Assembly: GCF_001908275.1 (NCBI RefSeq)
Contig: NZ_CP018620.1
Location: 124,001-188,000, forward strand
Reading direction: 5' to 3'
From: Paenibacillus xylanexedens
GTDB taxonomy: Bacteria; Bacillota; Bacilli; Paenibacillales; Paenibacillaceae
Length of the DNA: 64,000 bases
The position numbers and the translations under genes were made by a program. The notes beneath the pieces are model-generated. The model saw only the letters and a program-made list of their open reading frames with translations, did not search any database and was not told the origin of the DNA. Of this stretch, positions 24,887 through 34,431 are shown piece by piece (position 1 is the first letter of the stretch; each line of letters begins with the position of its first letter).

Positions 24887-26533
24887 ATGAATATTTCCAA
24901 GCCTATTTATCATAAAAAATCGCTGTCCCGTCCCATTTCCTTGCAGAAGATTCAGTCCGTACCTGTTGCCCACTTCAAGCTGTGCCATCTGGTGCAGCTT
25001 CACGACCGCGAGGCATTCTCCCGCATAGATGAGATGTGGAGCACTCTTCATGTGTTATACGTCATTACTGCTGGCCAAGCCAGGCTGATCAGTGCAGAGG
25101 GTAAACTGACATTAAATGCAGGCTGTGCAGTGGTTCGGCAAGCTGGAAGCCTGCTTCAGCACGAGAACAAGCGCGGCTCCCTGTCGCCAGTACAGGGCAT
25201 TGCTATTGCTTTTGATTCCACTGAAAATGAACAGCTGTTCTGGCCGTTCGGGATACCAGTTCCCATTGCGAGTCGCACTCTCACCGACAGGGCAGTAGAG
25301 CTGGTTCAAGCCAGTACGGCAGGCCGTGATTCCAGCCCCTTCAGGCCACATATGCTTTTCTATGAGTTACTGGATATTTTGCGGGATCATGCGGCTCATT
25401 CTGCTCATGAAGATCACTCCTGGCTCGATGCCGTGCTTAGACATATCCATCAGATGTATACCCATCCGTTAACCCGCGAACAATTGGCACGGGACGCAAA
25501 TGTGAGCCCTGAGCATTTTTCAAGGGAGTTCAAGAAACATACAGGTCTTACTTTTGTTGAATATGTAACTCGTCTCAGAATCAGGATGGCTCAGGAACAT
25601 CTGTTATCCGCGAACCCTACGCTACAGGAGATTGCACAACTGACAGGCTACAGGGACACCTTCTATCTGAGCCGCAAATTCAAACAGTTGGTTGGATCAG
25701 CACCAACACACTACCGGAAAATGCCCAAAAAGATTGTATCTTTGACTTACAACTATACGGCCTCACTTCTGGCATTGGGCCACACTCCCCATATGGGCGC
25801 CGTAGCAAGCTGGATGGAAGAAAAAATGTGTGCGCATGATCATGATGGTCATGAGCAATTTGAGCAACATTCCGAATATGAGCTGGTTAAACATACGGAT
25901 CTGATTGCACACGCTCAGCCTGATGTCATTATCGGGTATGCACCGCATCCCGCTTCCGATGAACTACGTCTGATCGCACCGACCATTCTGATGCCTTTTG
26001 AGGAACTCGATTGGCAGGAGCAGCTTCTTCTTTTGGGTCGAATTACAGGGCTTGAGTCCAATGCACAAGCGTTGTTAGATCAATATCATCAACTTGAGCA
26101 AGAAGCCAATCATACGTTGGACCAACAGATGGAAGGAACACGAGGGGCCGCCGTTTGCATGTTTATGATTGGAGATGAAGGGGCTTATATCTATGGTCAT
26201 GGCTGGGGCAGAGCTTCTCATGTGCTGTATCAATCGCTGGGCTTCACTCCGCCGTCACGTATGGAGCAGGATGGGCAGTTACTTACGGGGTACGTTCATG
26301 TTCCGTTGTCCGAGATTCACTTGTATGCCGCAGATCACATGTTTGTCGCCTTCCCTGAGGAACCTACCGAACGAGAAATGCTGGATAATTTGCTGAATCA
26401 GGAATCCTGGGGCACCCTCTCTGCCGTTCGTGAAGGACGCGTATACGAGATTGATGCCGACATGTTCTATGGATTTGATCCCCTGTCCGTTATGGAGCAG
26501 TTGCAGCATATTATGCGTCACCTGACATCATAA
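24887..26533 (+). CDS. Btr-like AraC regulator with siderophore-binding domain
   Basis: Activator of 548 residues. The N-terminal cupin-like region (1-170) is followed by an AraC helix-turn-helix pair (about 185-280; LARDANVSPEHFSREFKKHT and IAQLTGYRDTFYLSRKFKQL). The C-terminal half (about 285-548) is a BtuF/FepB-type binding-protein domain without a signal peptide. This is the architecture of B. subtilis Btr, which senses iron-bacillibactin and activates the uptake genes. The domain binds ligand inside the cell. A His/Asp-rich stretch near residues 310-325 (CAHDHDGHEQFEQH) may be a loop. AAGGAGA lies before the ATG. It is upstream of, and in line with, a siderophore-binding lipoprotein. Confidence 0.9.
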   Translation: MNISKPIYHKKSLSRPISLQKIQSVPVAHFKLCHLVQLHDREAFSRIDEMWSTLHVLYVITAGQARLISAEGKLTLNAGCAVVRQAGSLLQHENKRGSLSPVQGIAIAFDSTENEQLFWPFGIPVPIASRTLTDRAVELVQASTAGRDSSPFRPHMLFYELLDILRDHAAHSAHEDHSWLDAVLRHIHQMYTHPLTREQLARDANVSPEHFSREFKKHTGLTFVEYVTRLRIRMAQEHLLSANPTLQEIAQLTGYRDTFYLSRKFKQLVGSAPTHYRKMPKKIVSLTYNYTASLLALGHTPHMGAVASWMEEKMCAHDHDGHEQFEQHSEYELVKHTDLIAHAQPDVIIGYAPHPASDELRLIAPTILMPFEELDWQEQLLLLGRITGLESNAQALLDQYHQLEQEANHTLDQQMEGTRGAAVCMFMIGDEGAYIYGHGWGRASHVLYQSLGFTPPSRMEQDGQLLTGYVHVPLSEIHLYAADHMFVAFPEEPTEREMLDNLLNQESWGTLSAVREGRVYEIDADMFYGFDPLSVMEQLQHIMRHLTS

Positions 26534-26598
26534 TTGTCCATGCTGTAGTGATCATAGTTGTCCATGTACAAATATCACATCTTCCTCTATGTTATTAA

Positions 26599-26620
26599 TG
26601 AGAATAATAATCATTATTGA
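26599..26620. promoter_or_regulatory. Fur box upstream of the siderophore-binding lipoprotein
   Basis: The 15-mer TAATAATCATTATTG (26605-26619) matches the 7-1-7 consensus TGATAATNATTATCA at 11 of 14 fixed positions. It lies within a wider AT-rich imperfect palindrome, 25-40 bases before the ATG. It predicts iron repression. Confidence 0.75.
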
Positions 26621-26643
26621 TTATACACAGGGGGAACAAGAAT

Positions 26644-27672
26644 ATGTTTGCTGTAAAAAAACGCTTTTCCGGCTTGCTGCTTATGCTCGCCATCCTTATG
26701 ATTCTGGCTGCATGTAGCAGCGGAACAGGCTCGACTGCCACTGAACAGACATCGGCAGCGGGAACCGAAACAACAACAGCCTCTTCCGAGACGAACACAG
26801 ACACGGCGTCCGGTTCGGACAATTCGAATGCTACACGAATCTACAAGTCATTAAGCGGGGATGTCGAAATTCCGGCTGAACCGAAACGGATCGTTACAGA
26901 TATGTACGTAAGTGATCTGCTCGCACTGGGTGTGAAACCCGTTGGGGCTGTTCAATATTATTTGGAAAACCCGTTCTATGCCGATCAGGTGGCGGGCATA
27001 GAGAGTATTGGTGATCGGGCGGCGGTAACCATGGAGAAGGTTATTGCCTTGAACCCGGATCTGATCATTACCTACTCCGATCAGGCCAGCGAAATTGAGA
27101 GTTATCAAAAAATCGCACCGACCGTGGTCATTCCATATGGTACATTCACCAATGTACATGATGAAATCCGAGGATTCGGGGAGCTGATGAACAAATCCGA
27201 AGAAGCCGAAGCATGGCTGAAAACGTACGATGAACGGATTGAAGCCGCTCGTGCCAAGGTGAAAACAGTCATCAAACCAGAGGAAACCTTCTCCATCCTT
27301 GAAGTATCCGACAAGAGTTATTATGGATATGGAGACAATTTTGGTCGAGGAGGACAAGCGGTATACAGTGCTTTGCAACTTGCCCCACTCGAAATCACCA
27401 AAAAAGAACTGATGGGTGATACCCAATGGAAAGAAATTTCGCGTGAAGTTGTTGGTGATTATGCAGGGGATCATATCTTCTTAACCGTTGGAGAGAACAC
27501 TAAAAATTACCAAGGTGACTCCATCTGGCAATCCCTGCCGGCTGTGAAAAACAATCAGGTGTACGAATTGTTGGAAGACCGTTACTGGTACTTCGACCCG
27601 ATTGCGATTCAAGGTCAGGCTGAGGAATTCGCCGATATGATCGTAGAACGTGCCGAGCAAAACCGTAAATAA
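26644..27672 (+). CDS. Iron-siderophore binding lipoprotein, FeuA/FhuD-like
   Basis: Class III substrate-binding lipoprotein of 342 residues. The signal sequence ends in the lipobox LAAC, followed by a Ser/Thr-rich linker to about residue 60. The BtuF/FecB-type fold then shows IPAEPKRIVTDMYVSDLLAL, MEKVIALNPDLIITYSDQ and, near the end, AVKNNQVYELLEDRYWYFDP. The ATG at 26644 is chosen over an upstream in-frame TTG because GGGGGAA lies just before it. The Fur box and Btr-like gene upstream support iron-regulated ferri-siderophore capture. No FecCD-type permease gene is adjacent, so the permease must be elsewhere. Confidence 0.92.
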   Translation: MFAVKKRFSGLLLMLAILMILAACSSGTGSTATEQTSAAGTETTTASSETNTDTASGSDNSNATRIYKSLSGDVEIPAEPKRIVTDMYVSDLLALGVKPVGAVQYYLENPFYADQVAGIESIGDRAAVTMEKVIALNPDLIITYSDQASEIESYQKIAPTVVIPYGTFTNVHDEIRGFGELMNKSEEAEAWLKTYDERIEAARAKVKTVIKPEETFSILEVSDKSYYGYGDNFGRGGQAVYSALQLAPLEITKKELMGDTQWKEISREVVGDYAGDHIFLTVGENTKNYQGDSIWQSLPAVKNNQVYELLEDRYWYFDPIAIQGQAEEFADMIVERAEQNRK

Positions 27673-27750
27673 CATAAACATAAATACAGGTGTCCGGACA
27701 GGCTAATTATCCTGCTCGGGCATTTGTGTCATATCGAGGAGGACTTACAT

Positions 27751-29463
27751 ATGCTTCGCCGTTTTATGTCTTATTATCGTCCTTACAAAAGACTCTTTAT
27801 CTTGGACTTCTCCTGTGCCATCGCTGCCGCTCTGCTGGAGCTGGCCTTTCCACTCGCCGTTAACCGGGTGGTCGATCAACTGCTTCCGGCTGGCAATTGG
27901 TCCATGATCTTAGCAGCGTGTGTCGGGTTGCTCGGCATCTACCTGCTCAGTTCCTTTTTCCATTATGCAGTGACCTATTGGGGCCACAAGCTCGGCATTA
28001 ACATCGAATCCGATATGCGGCGTGAACTGTTCCAGCGTGTTCAGAAGCAGTCCTTCCGCTTCTTCGATAACAATAAGACCGGGCATCTGGTCTCCCGCAT
28101 GACCAACGATCTGATGGATATTGGTGAGATTGCGCATCACGGACCCGAGGACCTGTTCATTGCCCTCATGACACTCGCCGGAGCTTTCGGGATTATGCTG
28201 GGGATCAACTGGCAGCTTGCGGTGATGACGTTCATCATCGTGCCGCTGATGATCTACCTGTCGCTGTATTTCAGTCGCAAAATGTCCAAGGCGTTCAAGC
28301 GCATGTTTGCGGATATCGCCGATTATAATGCACGGGTTGAGAACAATGTGAGCGGCATCCGTGTGGTACAAGCTTTTGCCAATGAAAAACATGAAGTAGG
28401 ACGTTTCGTTGAGAACAACGAACGTTTCAGACTCACCAAATTGATCACCTACCGTATTATGGCCTGGAACTCTTCACTAAGTTTTATCCTGATGAAATTT
28501 GTATCGCTGTTTGTGTTGGTGTGCGGAACCTGGTTTGTTATTCAAGGCAGTATGACTTACGGGGAGTTCATCGCTTTTGTAATGCTGTCCAATGTCTTCC
28601 TCGGACCGATTGAGAAGATTAACTCCGTCATCGAGACGTATCCCAAAGGCATCGCCGGATTCAGACGTTACCTGGAGTTGCTTGAGGCTGTACCGGATGT
28701 AGAAGATACTCCTCAGGCGAAACCGATTACGAATGTCAAAGGCGATATTACCTTCCATAACGTTACCTTTTCTTATGGAGAACACAAACCTACGCTGTCT
28801 CAGGTCAATCTGGATATTCAGGCAGGCCAGACGGTTGCTCTGGTTGGACCTTCGGGCGGAGGAAAAACGACGTTATGCAGCCTGATCCCACGTTTCTACG
28901 ATGTGAATGCGGGACATATCTCCATCGATGGCATTCCGGTGAAGGACATGACGCTGGAATCACTGCGCTCCCATATCGGGATTGTGCAGCAGGATATTTT
29001 CCTGTTTGACGGAACGATTCGTGAAAATATTGCATACGGCAAACTGAATGCTTCCGATGAAGAAATCTGGCAAGCCATTCGCCGGGCCCAACTGGAAGAG
29101 CTGGTACAATCCCAGCCAGATGGACTCGATACCATGATTGGTGAACGTGGCGTGAAATTGTCCGGCGGACAGAAGCAACGTTTGTCCATCGCAAGAATGA
29201 TCCTGAAAAACCCGCCAATCCTTATTCTGGATGAAGCTACCTCCGCACTCGATACCGAAACGGAAGCTGCCATTCAACTGGCCTTGTCCGAGCTGGCTCA
29301 AGGCCGTACGACATTGGTGATTGCCCATCGACTGGCGACCATTAGACACGCCGATCGTATCGTGGTGGTGGAGAACGGCAGTGTCGCTGAACAAGGAAGC
29401 CATGAAGAACTGCTCGCACGTAAGGGCTCGTACAGCCGACTACATCAAGCCCAGTTTGGGTAA
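27751..29463 (+). CDS. ABC exporter-type ATPase/permease
   Basis: Half-transporter of 570 residues with the MdlB/LmrA layout. Six membrane segments occupy about 1-310 (type IV exporter fold). The nucleotide-binding domain has Walker A GPSGGGKTT near residue 366, signature KLSGGQKQR near 470, and Walker B ILILDEATSALD near 490. A homodimer is expected. The ATG at 27751 has GAGGAGGA eight bases upstream; an earlier in-frame ATG lacks such a site. It lies 78 bases after the siderophore-binding protein gene, so it may share iron control. Export of a siderophore, or import as in actinobacterial IrtAB, are possibilities only. Confidence 0.9.
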   Translation: MLRRFMSYYRPYKRLFILDFSCAIAAALLELAFPLAVNRVVDQLLPAGNWSMILAACVGLLGIYLLSSFFHYAVTYWGHKLGINIESDMRRELFQRVQKQSFRFFDNNKTGHLVSRMTNDLMDIGEIAHHGPEDLFIALMTLAGAFGIMLGINWQLAVMTFIIVPLMIYLSLYFSRKMSKAFKRMFADIADYNARVENNVSGIRVVQAFANEKHEVGRFVENNERFRLTKLITYRIMAWNSSLSFILMKFVSLFVLVCGTWFVIQGSMTYGEFIAFVMLSNVFLGPIEKINSVIETYPKGIAGFRRYLELLEAVPDVEDTPQAKPITNVKGDITFHNVTFSYGEHKPTLSQVNLDIQAGQTVALVGPSGGGKTTLCSLIPRFYDVNAGHISIDGIPVKDMTLESLRSHIGIVQQDIFLFDGTIRENIAYGKLNASDEEIWQAIRRAQLEELVQSQPDGLDTMIGERGVKLSGGQKQRLSIARMILKNPPILILDEATSALDTETEAAIQLALSELAQGRTTLVIAHRLATIRHADRIVVVENGSVAEQGSHEELLARKGSYSRLHQAQFG

Positions 29464-29473
29464 ATACAACGAC

Positions 29474-29513
29474 AAAACAACCTTCCCTCAGAACTAGAGG
29501 TGAAGGTTGTTTT
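29474..29513. terminator. Bidirectional terminator
   Basis: AAAACAACCTTC / GAAGGTTGTTTT perfect arms with a short loop, between the ABC exporter gene and the convergent unknown gene. Confidence 0.88.
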
Positions 29514-29515
29514 AT

Positions 29516-31096
29516 TCATTTCAGGTATCCTTTTGATTTCCAGAATCGCTTCGCAAATGATTCAGCAGCGTACGGCAGCTCCCCATTCAGTAAATCCTCA
29601 TTTGCTTGAATGAGCACTTGGCATCCACGTTCGAGCAATTGAACGGCATGTAGTAATTGAGAGCCGCCTATATAATGAAGTTCAAGCAACACCGGTTCTT
29701 CTTCCTCATCCGCGTCCTTCTGAGCCGAGTATTCGATCAACACACTTTCCGTGCCGTCCTCATGTTGGTGCAGGGTATAATAGTATTTCTCCACCTGCGT
29801 CTCCCCTTGAGTATCCTTATACTCTCTTCCAATACGTAGCATAGCTGGCTGGGGAACACCATCACTCAGCTGACCTGCTTGTCGAAATGCATAATACAAG
29901 TCTCCAATCCACAGCCCATGCCGGTCGTCATCATAATAATCGTCATATGGCTCCACGATCGGCAAAGCTAATAAATCACGGATCAGTTGATGCGAAATTA
30001 AGGAACGGGCATACTGATAATTCGATACAGACTGCAACAAGGTGCTCCATCCTTGCTCGCTTAACTGCTGAATATCAGCAGGTGAGTTCTCCGAAAATAC
30101 GTTCCATTCCGAATTCTCATTATGAAGATAACGATATGCACCTGAGATCATCCAGACAGGTTTACCCGGTTGTAGGATATATTTATCAGGAGAGTTGGAA
30201 CCTTGATCTGATGGCTCCATCTTAAGCAACAATGCACAGTTATGGTCATCCTGAAAATAAAGACTACGGAAATACCCCTCCGTATGCTCATCTCCATAGA
30301 CCGATACTCGGCAAAATTGCTCGTTCAACCAAAATTCATAGCTGTTGAGTAACTCATCCTCCTCTCTTACAGGCAACAAAGATGGATGAGTAAGACGCTC
30401 TATGTTCTCAGCGGTAATACGATGATCTTCGAACCAATCCGGCACATCTGGCTCTGATTCATCAGCATGAATGTACTTTCGGTTGATTACAGGTCGTCCT
30501 TGCTGCAGCCTCTTTAACATTTCTTCTCGCCAAGGAAACGGCTCTGTATCTTCATCAATCACACATTCAGGAACCAATAACGCCAACATGTCAAAGCCCC
30601 GCCATGGTCCGAGATCCTCCCATTCTTCAAGCTGACGCTTCACATTACGCTGTCCTTGAACCTGAATCATATATTGCTCGGTACTTACCAGCAATCCACC
30701 TTCTACATTCCCTCTCACTGTCAATTCTCCATGGTTATAATCCCCCCAGAACATATCCTCCACATAGAGATTACCTGTAATATATATTTCCTGCCCACCC
30801 ACGATCATATAGGGCGTTATGAGATTCCCAAGTACAACCAGATTTGAACTGGCCGCGTCGGAACTTGTATTTCCAATATAACGATCCACTGTCAGATTTC
30901 CTTCAACCAAGATCAAAAAAGGTCCTTCATCCAACAACAGTTCACTGATATGAAGGTCACCAGAATGTAACCATACTTCCTCGGCTTCAAATTCACCGTT
31001 GTGCGCTTCATTCTGAGTGTACATCCAACTTTCCTGAGGCAACTTCGTTTTGATATCAGCAAAAGACACCTTGTGACCTATCTGATGTATGGACAT
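29516..31096 (-). CDS. Unknown protein with a beta-solenoid-like N-terminal part
   Basis: I do not recognise this 526-residue protein. It has no signal peptide or membrane segment, and is acidic and rich in Tyr, Trp and Asp. Residues about 40-150 have short repeated strands of the type GDLHISELLL, GNLTVDRYIGN, LVVLGNLITPYMIVG, IYITGNLYVEDMFWG and LTVRGNVEGGLLV, which suggest a right-handed beta-helix or bactofilin-like stack. The rest looks globular. The ATG at 31096 is chosen because GAGGAG lies nine bases upstream; the longer frame to 31195 crosses a TATAAT box. It forms a single-gene unit between an iron locus and a sugar locus. Function unknown. Confidence 0.72.
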   Translation of the reverse strand: MSIHQIGHKVSFADIKTKLPQESWMYTQNEAHNGEFEAEEVWLHSGDLHISELLLDEGPFLILVEGNLTVDRYIGNTSSDAASSNLVVLGNLITPYMIVGGQEIYITGNLYVEDMFWGDYNHGELTVRGNVEGGLLVSTEQYMIQVQGQRNVKRQLEEWEDLGPWRGFDMLALLVPECVIDEDTEPFPWREEMLKRLQQGRPVINRKYIHADESEPDVPDWFEDHRITAENIERLTHPSLLPVREEDELLNSYEFWLNEQFCRVSVYGDEHTEGYFRSLYFQDDHNCALLLKMEPSDQGSNSPDKYILQPGKPVWMISGAYRYLHNENSEWNVFSENSPADIQQLSEQGWSTLLQSVSNYQYARSLISHQLIRDLLALPIVEPYDDYYDDDRHGLWIGDLYYAFRQAGQLSDGVPQPAMLRIGREYKDTQGETQVEKYYYTLHQHEDGTESVLIEYSAQKDADEEEEPVLLELHYIGGSQLLHAVQLLERGCQVLIQANEDLLNGELPYAAESFAKRFWKSKGYLK

Positions 31097-31169
31097 GTCC
31101 TGACACTCCTCATCCAATAATATATGGATAGAATCTATCTGATCTACAGATAGACGACTACCCATTTTT

Positions 31170-31175
31170 ATTATA
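31170..31175 (-). promoter_or_regulatory. Promoter -10 box for the unknown 526-residue protein
   Basis: TATAAT on the minus strand, with a weak TAGAAT -35 candidate 18 bases further upstream (31194-31199). It lies 74 bases before the chosen ATG. Confidence 0.4.
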
Positions 31176-31202
31176 CTAGAGGAAATATACACCATTCTAT
31201 AA

Positions 31203-31234
31203 CAAAAACCCTCACCCGAGTAGAATGAAGGTTG
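31203..31234 (-). terminator. Weak terminator after the second-locus binding protein
   Basis: On the minus strand AACCTTCA and TGAGGGTT pair and are followed by TTTG. It lies about 60 bases after the stop codon at 31293. Confidence 0.5.
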
Positions 31235-31292
31235 AGCTTGTGAACGACAACAGCCCCAAGCCCATTAAATACATATATGATCTAGTCCATTC

Positions 31293-32585
31293 TTATAACT
31301 TCCCACCCAGAATGGCATTCGCCCGTTCACGAAATTCCACCGCCGCCTGCTCAGGCGTAATTTTGCCAAACAGCAGCAGATCATACAACTCACGTAATAC
31401 CGCAGTGACCTCTGGCGCACCTACGGGATCAGGCGGGTCCATCTGAGTGCTGTTATCCGCAACCCAATCAATATAATCAAACACCTGCGCCAGCTCCGGT
31501 TCAACCACCAGCTTCATCCGCTCTTTGACACTGGATGAGACGGGCACACCCCGCTCCCCTTTGAGCAGCAGATTGGCATCCAAATCATTCACAAAAAAGC
31601 TGATAAACTTGGCCGCCTCCTCCTTATGTCTGGAATTACCCGCCATGGAGAAAAACATACCTGGCTTCAAGAACAATCCATCCTGGCTGTTTGGCCCAGG
31701 CATTGGGGAGATGGTTAAGGGTTTGCCATAACGCTGAGCGGTGCTGATAAATTGGTTGGAATACCCCCAGCTAAACAAAGCCTCTCCCAGATAAAACGGG
31801 TCGTTATCGGGTTGGCCAATGTCTGATGTCCAGATATCCGGTGCAAAAATAAGCTTCTTCTCTGCGAGCTGCTGCATCCTGCCAAAGTATTCAATAAATA
31901 GCCCATCATCCTCATACCCCAGCCTCTTGCCATCCTCGGCGTATAACTTGGAACCATACTGTCTCAAGTAATACGCGAAAAACTGTTCCGGCGTGAAATA
32001 GGTTCCCAGATAAATGCCTTTCCCGAGCAATTGCTCGCCCATCCGGTCAAAATCCGCCCATGTCCACGTATCCGTTGGCAATTCAATATCATTGGCCTTT
32101 AATACTTCCGGATCATAGATACTGAGCATGGCGTTAACCCCTAAACTGAGACCATAGGTTTTTCCATTCAGGCTACCACTCTCCAGCTGTTCCTTCTCAA
32201 TATCTGTCGTGTCAATCAGCCCGCTTTGCATGTACGGCGTCATGTCTTCCAACAGTTGCAGCGAACTGTACTGGGACAGATAGGAGATGTCCATCTGGAT
32301 AATGTCGGGCAACGCATTGCCTGCTGCATGTGGGGCAAGTTTTCTCCAGTATTCATTGAAACTGCTATATTCGTATTCAATGTTCACATGTGGATTCAAC
32401 TTCTCATACAGGTCGATAACGGCTATCGTTGCATTGTTGCGGAACTCCCCACCCCACCAAGCGATGCGCAGCGTTATCGGCTCTTCTTCCACAATCATGC
32501 CTGGCCTTTGATCCAACTGGTTCACGCAGCCAGGAAGAGTCAGCATAAGGCAGAGCATGCCTATCATTCGCATCCATCTTCCCAT
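31293..32585 (-). CDS. Extracellular solute-binding lipoprotein beside a sensor kinase
   Basis: Family 1 solute-binding lipoprotein of 430 residues. The signal sequence ends in the lipobox LTLPGC. Typical features are ITLRIAWWGGEFRNNATIAV, ALPDIIQMDISYLSQY and the C-terminal KITPEQAAVEFRERANAIL. The start overlaps the end of the sensor-kinase gene by 22 bases, with AAGGAGGAG just before the ATG, so the two are tightly coupled. The importer in this locus already has its own larger binding protein. This one may deliver ligand to the kinase, or be an alternative receptor for the importer. Confidence 0.9.
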   Translation of the reverse strand: MGRWMRMIGMLCLMLTLPGCVNQLDQRPGMIVEEEPITLRIAWWGGEFRNNATIAVIDLYEKLNPHVNIEYEYSSFNEYWRKLAPHAAGNALPDIIQMDISYLSQYSSLQLLEDMTPYMQSGLIDTTDIEKEQLESGSLNGKTYGLSLGVNAMLSIYDPEVLKANDIELPTDTWTWADFDRMGEQLLGKGIYLGTYFTPEQFFAYYLRQYGSKLYAEDGKRLGYEDDGLFIEYFGRMQQLAEKKLIFAPDIWTSDIGQPDNDPFYLGEALFSWGYSNQFISTAQRYGKPLTISPMPGPNSQDGLFLKPGMFFSMAGNSRHKEEAAKFISFFVNDLDANLLLKGERGVPVSSSVKERMKLVVEPELAQVFDYIDWVADNSTQMDPPDPVGAPEVTAVLRELYDLLLFGKITPEQAAVEFRERANAILGGKL

Positions 32586-34339
32586 AGCTTCTCCTCCTTA
32601 CCTAGTGATGGGAGTGGCAGCAGCACCGTTACTCTCGTTCCATGCCCCGGCTTGCTTTCCAGCAGAACATCATATTCTTCGCCAAAAGCCAGATGCACCC
32701 GCTCCCTGATATTCAGTAGACCAATACCTGTGCCTCTGGTTTTCACTTCACCGCGCAGCACCTGTTCCACATATTCGGGTTCCATGCCGGGACCGTGATC
32801 CTCCACGATAAGGGCCAGCTTGCCACCGGATATCTCGGCATACACTCGAATCAGACATGATCCAACCTGTGGTTCCAAACCGTATTGAATGGCATTCTCC
32901 AACAGGGGCTGTAGGGTCAACTTGGGAATGGCACACCCCAGATAAGAAGCAGGCACATCCATACGGAAATCCAGCCGTTGCCGGAAACGGTAGGTCTGAA
33001 TGGTGATGTAATGATTGACGATCTCCAGTTCTTCGGCAATGGTAATAATATTTTGTTTGAAGCTGATGGAGGAACGCAGCAAATACCCAAGTGACAGCAC
33101 CATACTGGAGATTTGCTCCTGCCTGTTCTTTTTGGCGAGCCAATGGATCGAATCCAGCGCATTATACAGAAAGTGAGGATTGATCTGCGCCTGTAGCGCC
33201 TTGAACTCCGTTTCTTTAATGACCAACTGGCTTGCATAATTTTCTTTGATCAATGTATTAATATGTGTAATCATCAGTCGATACGTACGTTGTAGTAACC
33301 CCAGTTCATCCATGTGCTGGTGCGTTGGAATGGACAGATTGGCGTCTATATTCTCCAGATCCCCATACTGAACCTCCTTCATCTGACTGATGAGCTGCCT
33401 GATCGGCCTTGTCAGACTTCGTGCGAACACCATACCAAGCGCGAGAACAACCAGAATGGCGATAAGATAAACGACGATCAGTATATTTTTCAACCATATA
33501 ATACGTTCAAAAATTTCATCATAAGAGGCCATATTATAATACACCCAGTCGGTGTATGCGGATTTCTTCTGGGAAAGAAATATCTCCCTCCCATCCAGAT
33601 TTTTGATCTCATATCCCCCACTGCCTGGAAGTGGATTCAGTCCGGCGGACACCGCTTCTGGAAGCTGGCGATAAGGATACACCACATCACTGCCTGCTTT
33701 TAAAATAATGTCACTGTCCTGGCTATCGATGCCCGCATACTCCTCGACAAGTCGCTCGATATTAATACGCAGAAACAGTATGCCTACCGGTTCCAGGGTC
33801 ATCGGTTCATAGGCTCGCACTTGACGCACCATAACCAGCATCGGGTCATCGTCATCCGGGTATAACCAGCGAACTGCACCATTGGCCTGCTCCGCAGCCG
33901 CAATCATCCGATCATATTTTTCCTGAGATACGGTTAGTGTCTCACCATATTTATTGACTCTTCCCCTGGAATCAATCAGATGAACGGACTGCACATATCG
34001 TGCAGCCCCACTAATATGCTCCCATAGCCGATCCGTGATCTTTTTTCGTTCAATAAAGCTTGAATATGCGTTATCGTCATCCAACAACGACTTCAAGGCT
34101 CTTTGAATCTGCGTATCGGAGATCATGTTCAATGATAACGCTTCCAACTTTTGAAGTTCAACATCCACTGTAGACGAAGAAAGATTCAGCAGTCGGGACG
34201 ACTTATCAAACAGCTGTTTGTCATACACCGAGTACGTATAATACAAGGACCCAAACGCAAGGATGATGATAAACGCCATCATGAACATAATCATCAGAAA
34301 CATTTTCATTTTGATGCTCAGTTTTCGGTAGGCTGTCAT
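32564..34339 (-). CDS. Sensor histidine kinase, YesM family
   Basis: Membrane sensor kinase of 591 residues. Membrane segments lie near 12-35 and 270-295 around an extracellular dCache-like sensor region. HAMP follows, then the phospho-acceptor His near residue 386 (QINPHFLYNALDSIHWL). The HATPase domain has LLENAIQYGLEP, VEDHGPGM and TRGTGIGLLNIRERV. The ATG at 34339 is used because AAAGGAG lies ten bases upstream; an in-frame ATG at 34363 lacks this. Its probable partner is the response regulator at 38.2-39.7 kb, separated from it by the importer genes. Confidence 0.92.
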   Translation of the reverse strand: MTAYRKLSIKMKMFLMIMFMMAFIIILAFGSLYYTYSVYDKQLFDKSSRLLNLSSSTVDVELQKLEALSLNMISDTQIQRALKSLLDDDNAYSSFIERKKITDRLWEHISGAARYVQSVHLIDSRGRVNKYGETLTVSQEKYDRMIAAAEQANGAVRWLYPDDDDPMLVMVRQVRAYEPMTLEPVGILFLRINIERLVEEYAGIDSQDSDIILKAGSDVVYPYRQLPEAVSAGLNPLPGSGGYEIKNLDGREIFLSQKKSAYTDWVYYNMASYDEIFERIIWLKNILIVVYLIAILVVLALGMVFARSLTRPIRQLISQMKEVQYGDLENIDANLSIPTHQHMDELGLLQRTYRLMITHINTLIKENYASQLVIKETEFKALQAQINPHFLYNALDSIHWLAKKNRQEQISSMVLSLGYLLRSSISFKQNIITIAEELEIVNHYITIQTYRFRQRLDFRMDVPASYLGCAIPKLTLQPLLENAIQYGLEPQVGSCLIRVYAEISGGKLALIVEDHGPGMEPEYVEQVLRGEVKTRGTGIGLLNIRERVHLAFGEEYDVLLESKPGHGTRVTVLLPLPSLGKEEKLWEDGCE

Positions 34340-34431
34340 GACCAAAGCGCTCCTTTGAACCACGTGATACTACTAGGTATATCACATGCAGGAAGGTTTT
34401 CCCAAAGTTTTAGCGCTCGATTTCTCACGTA

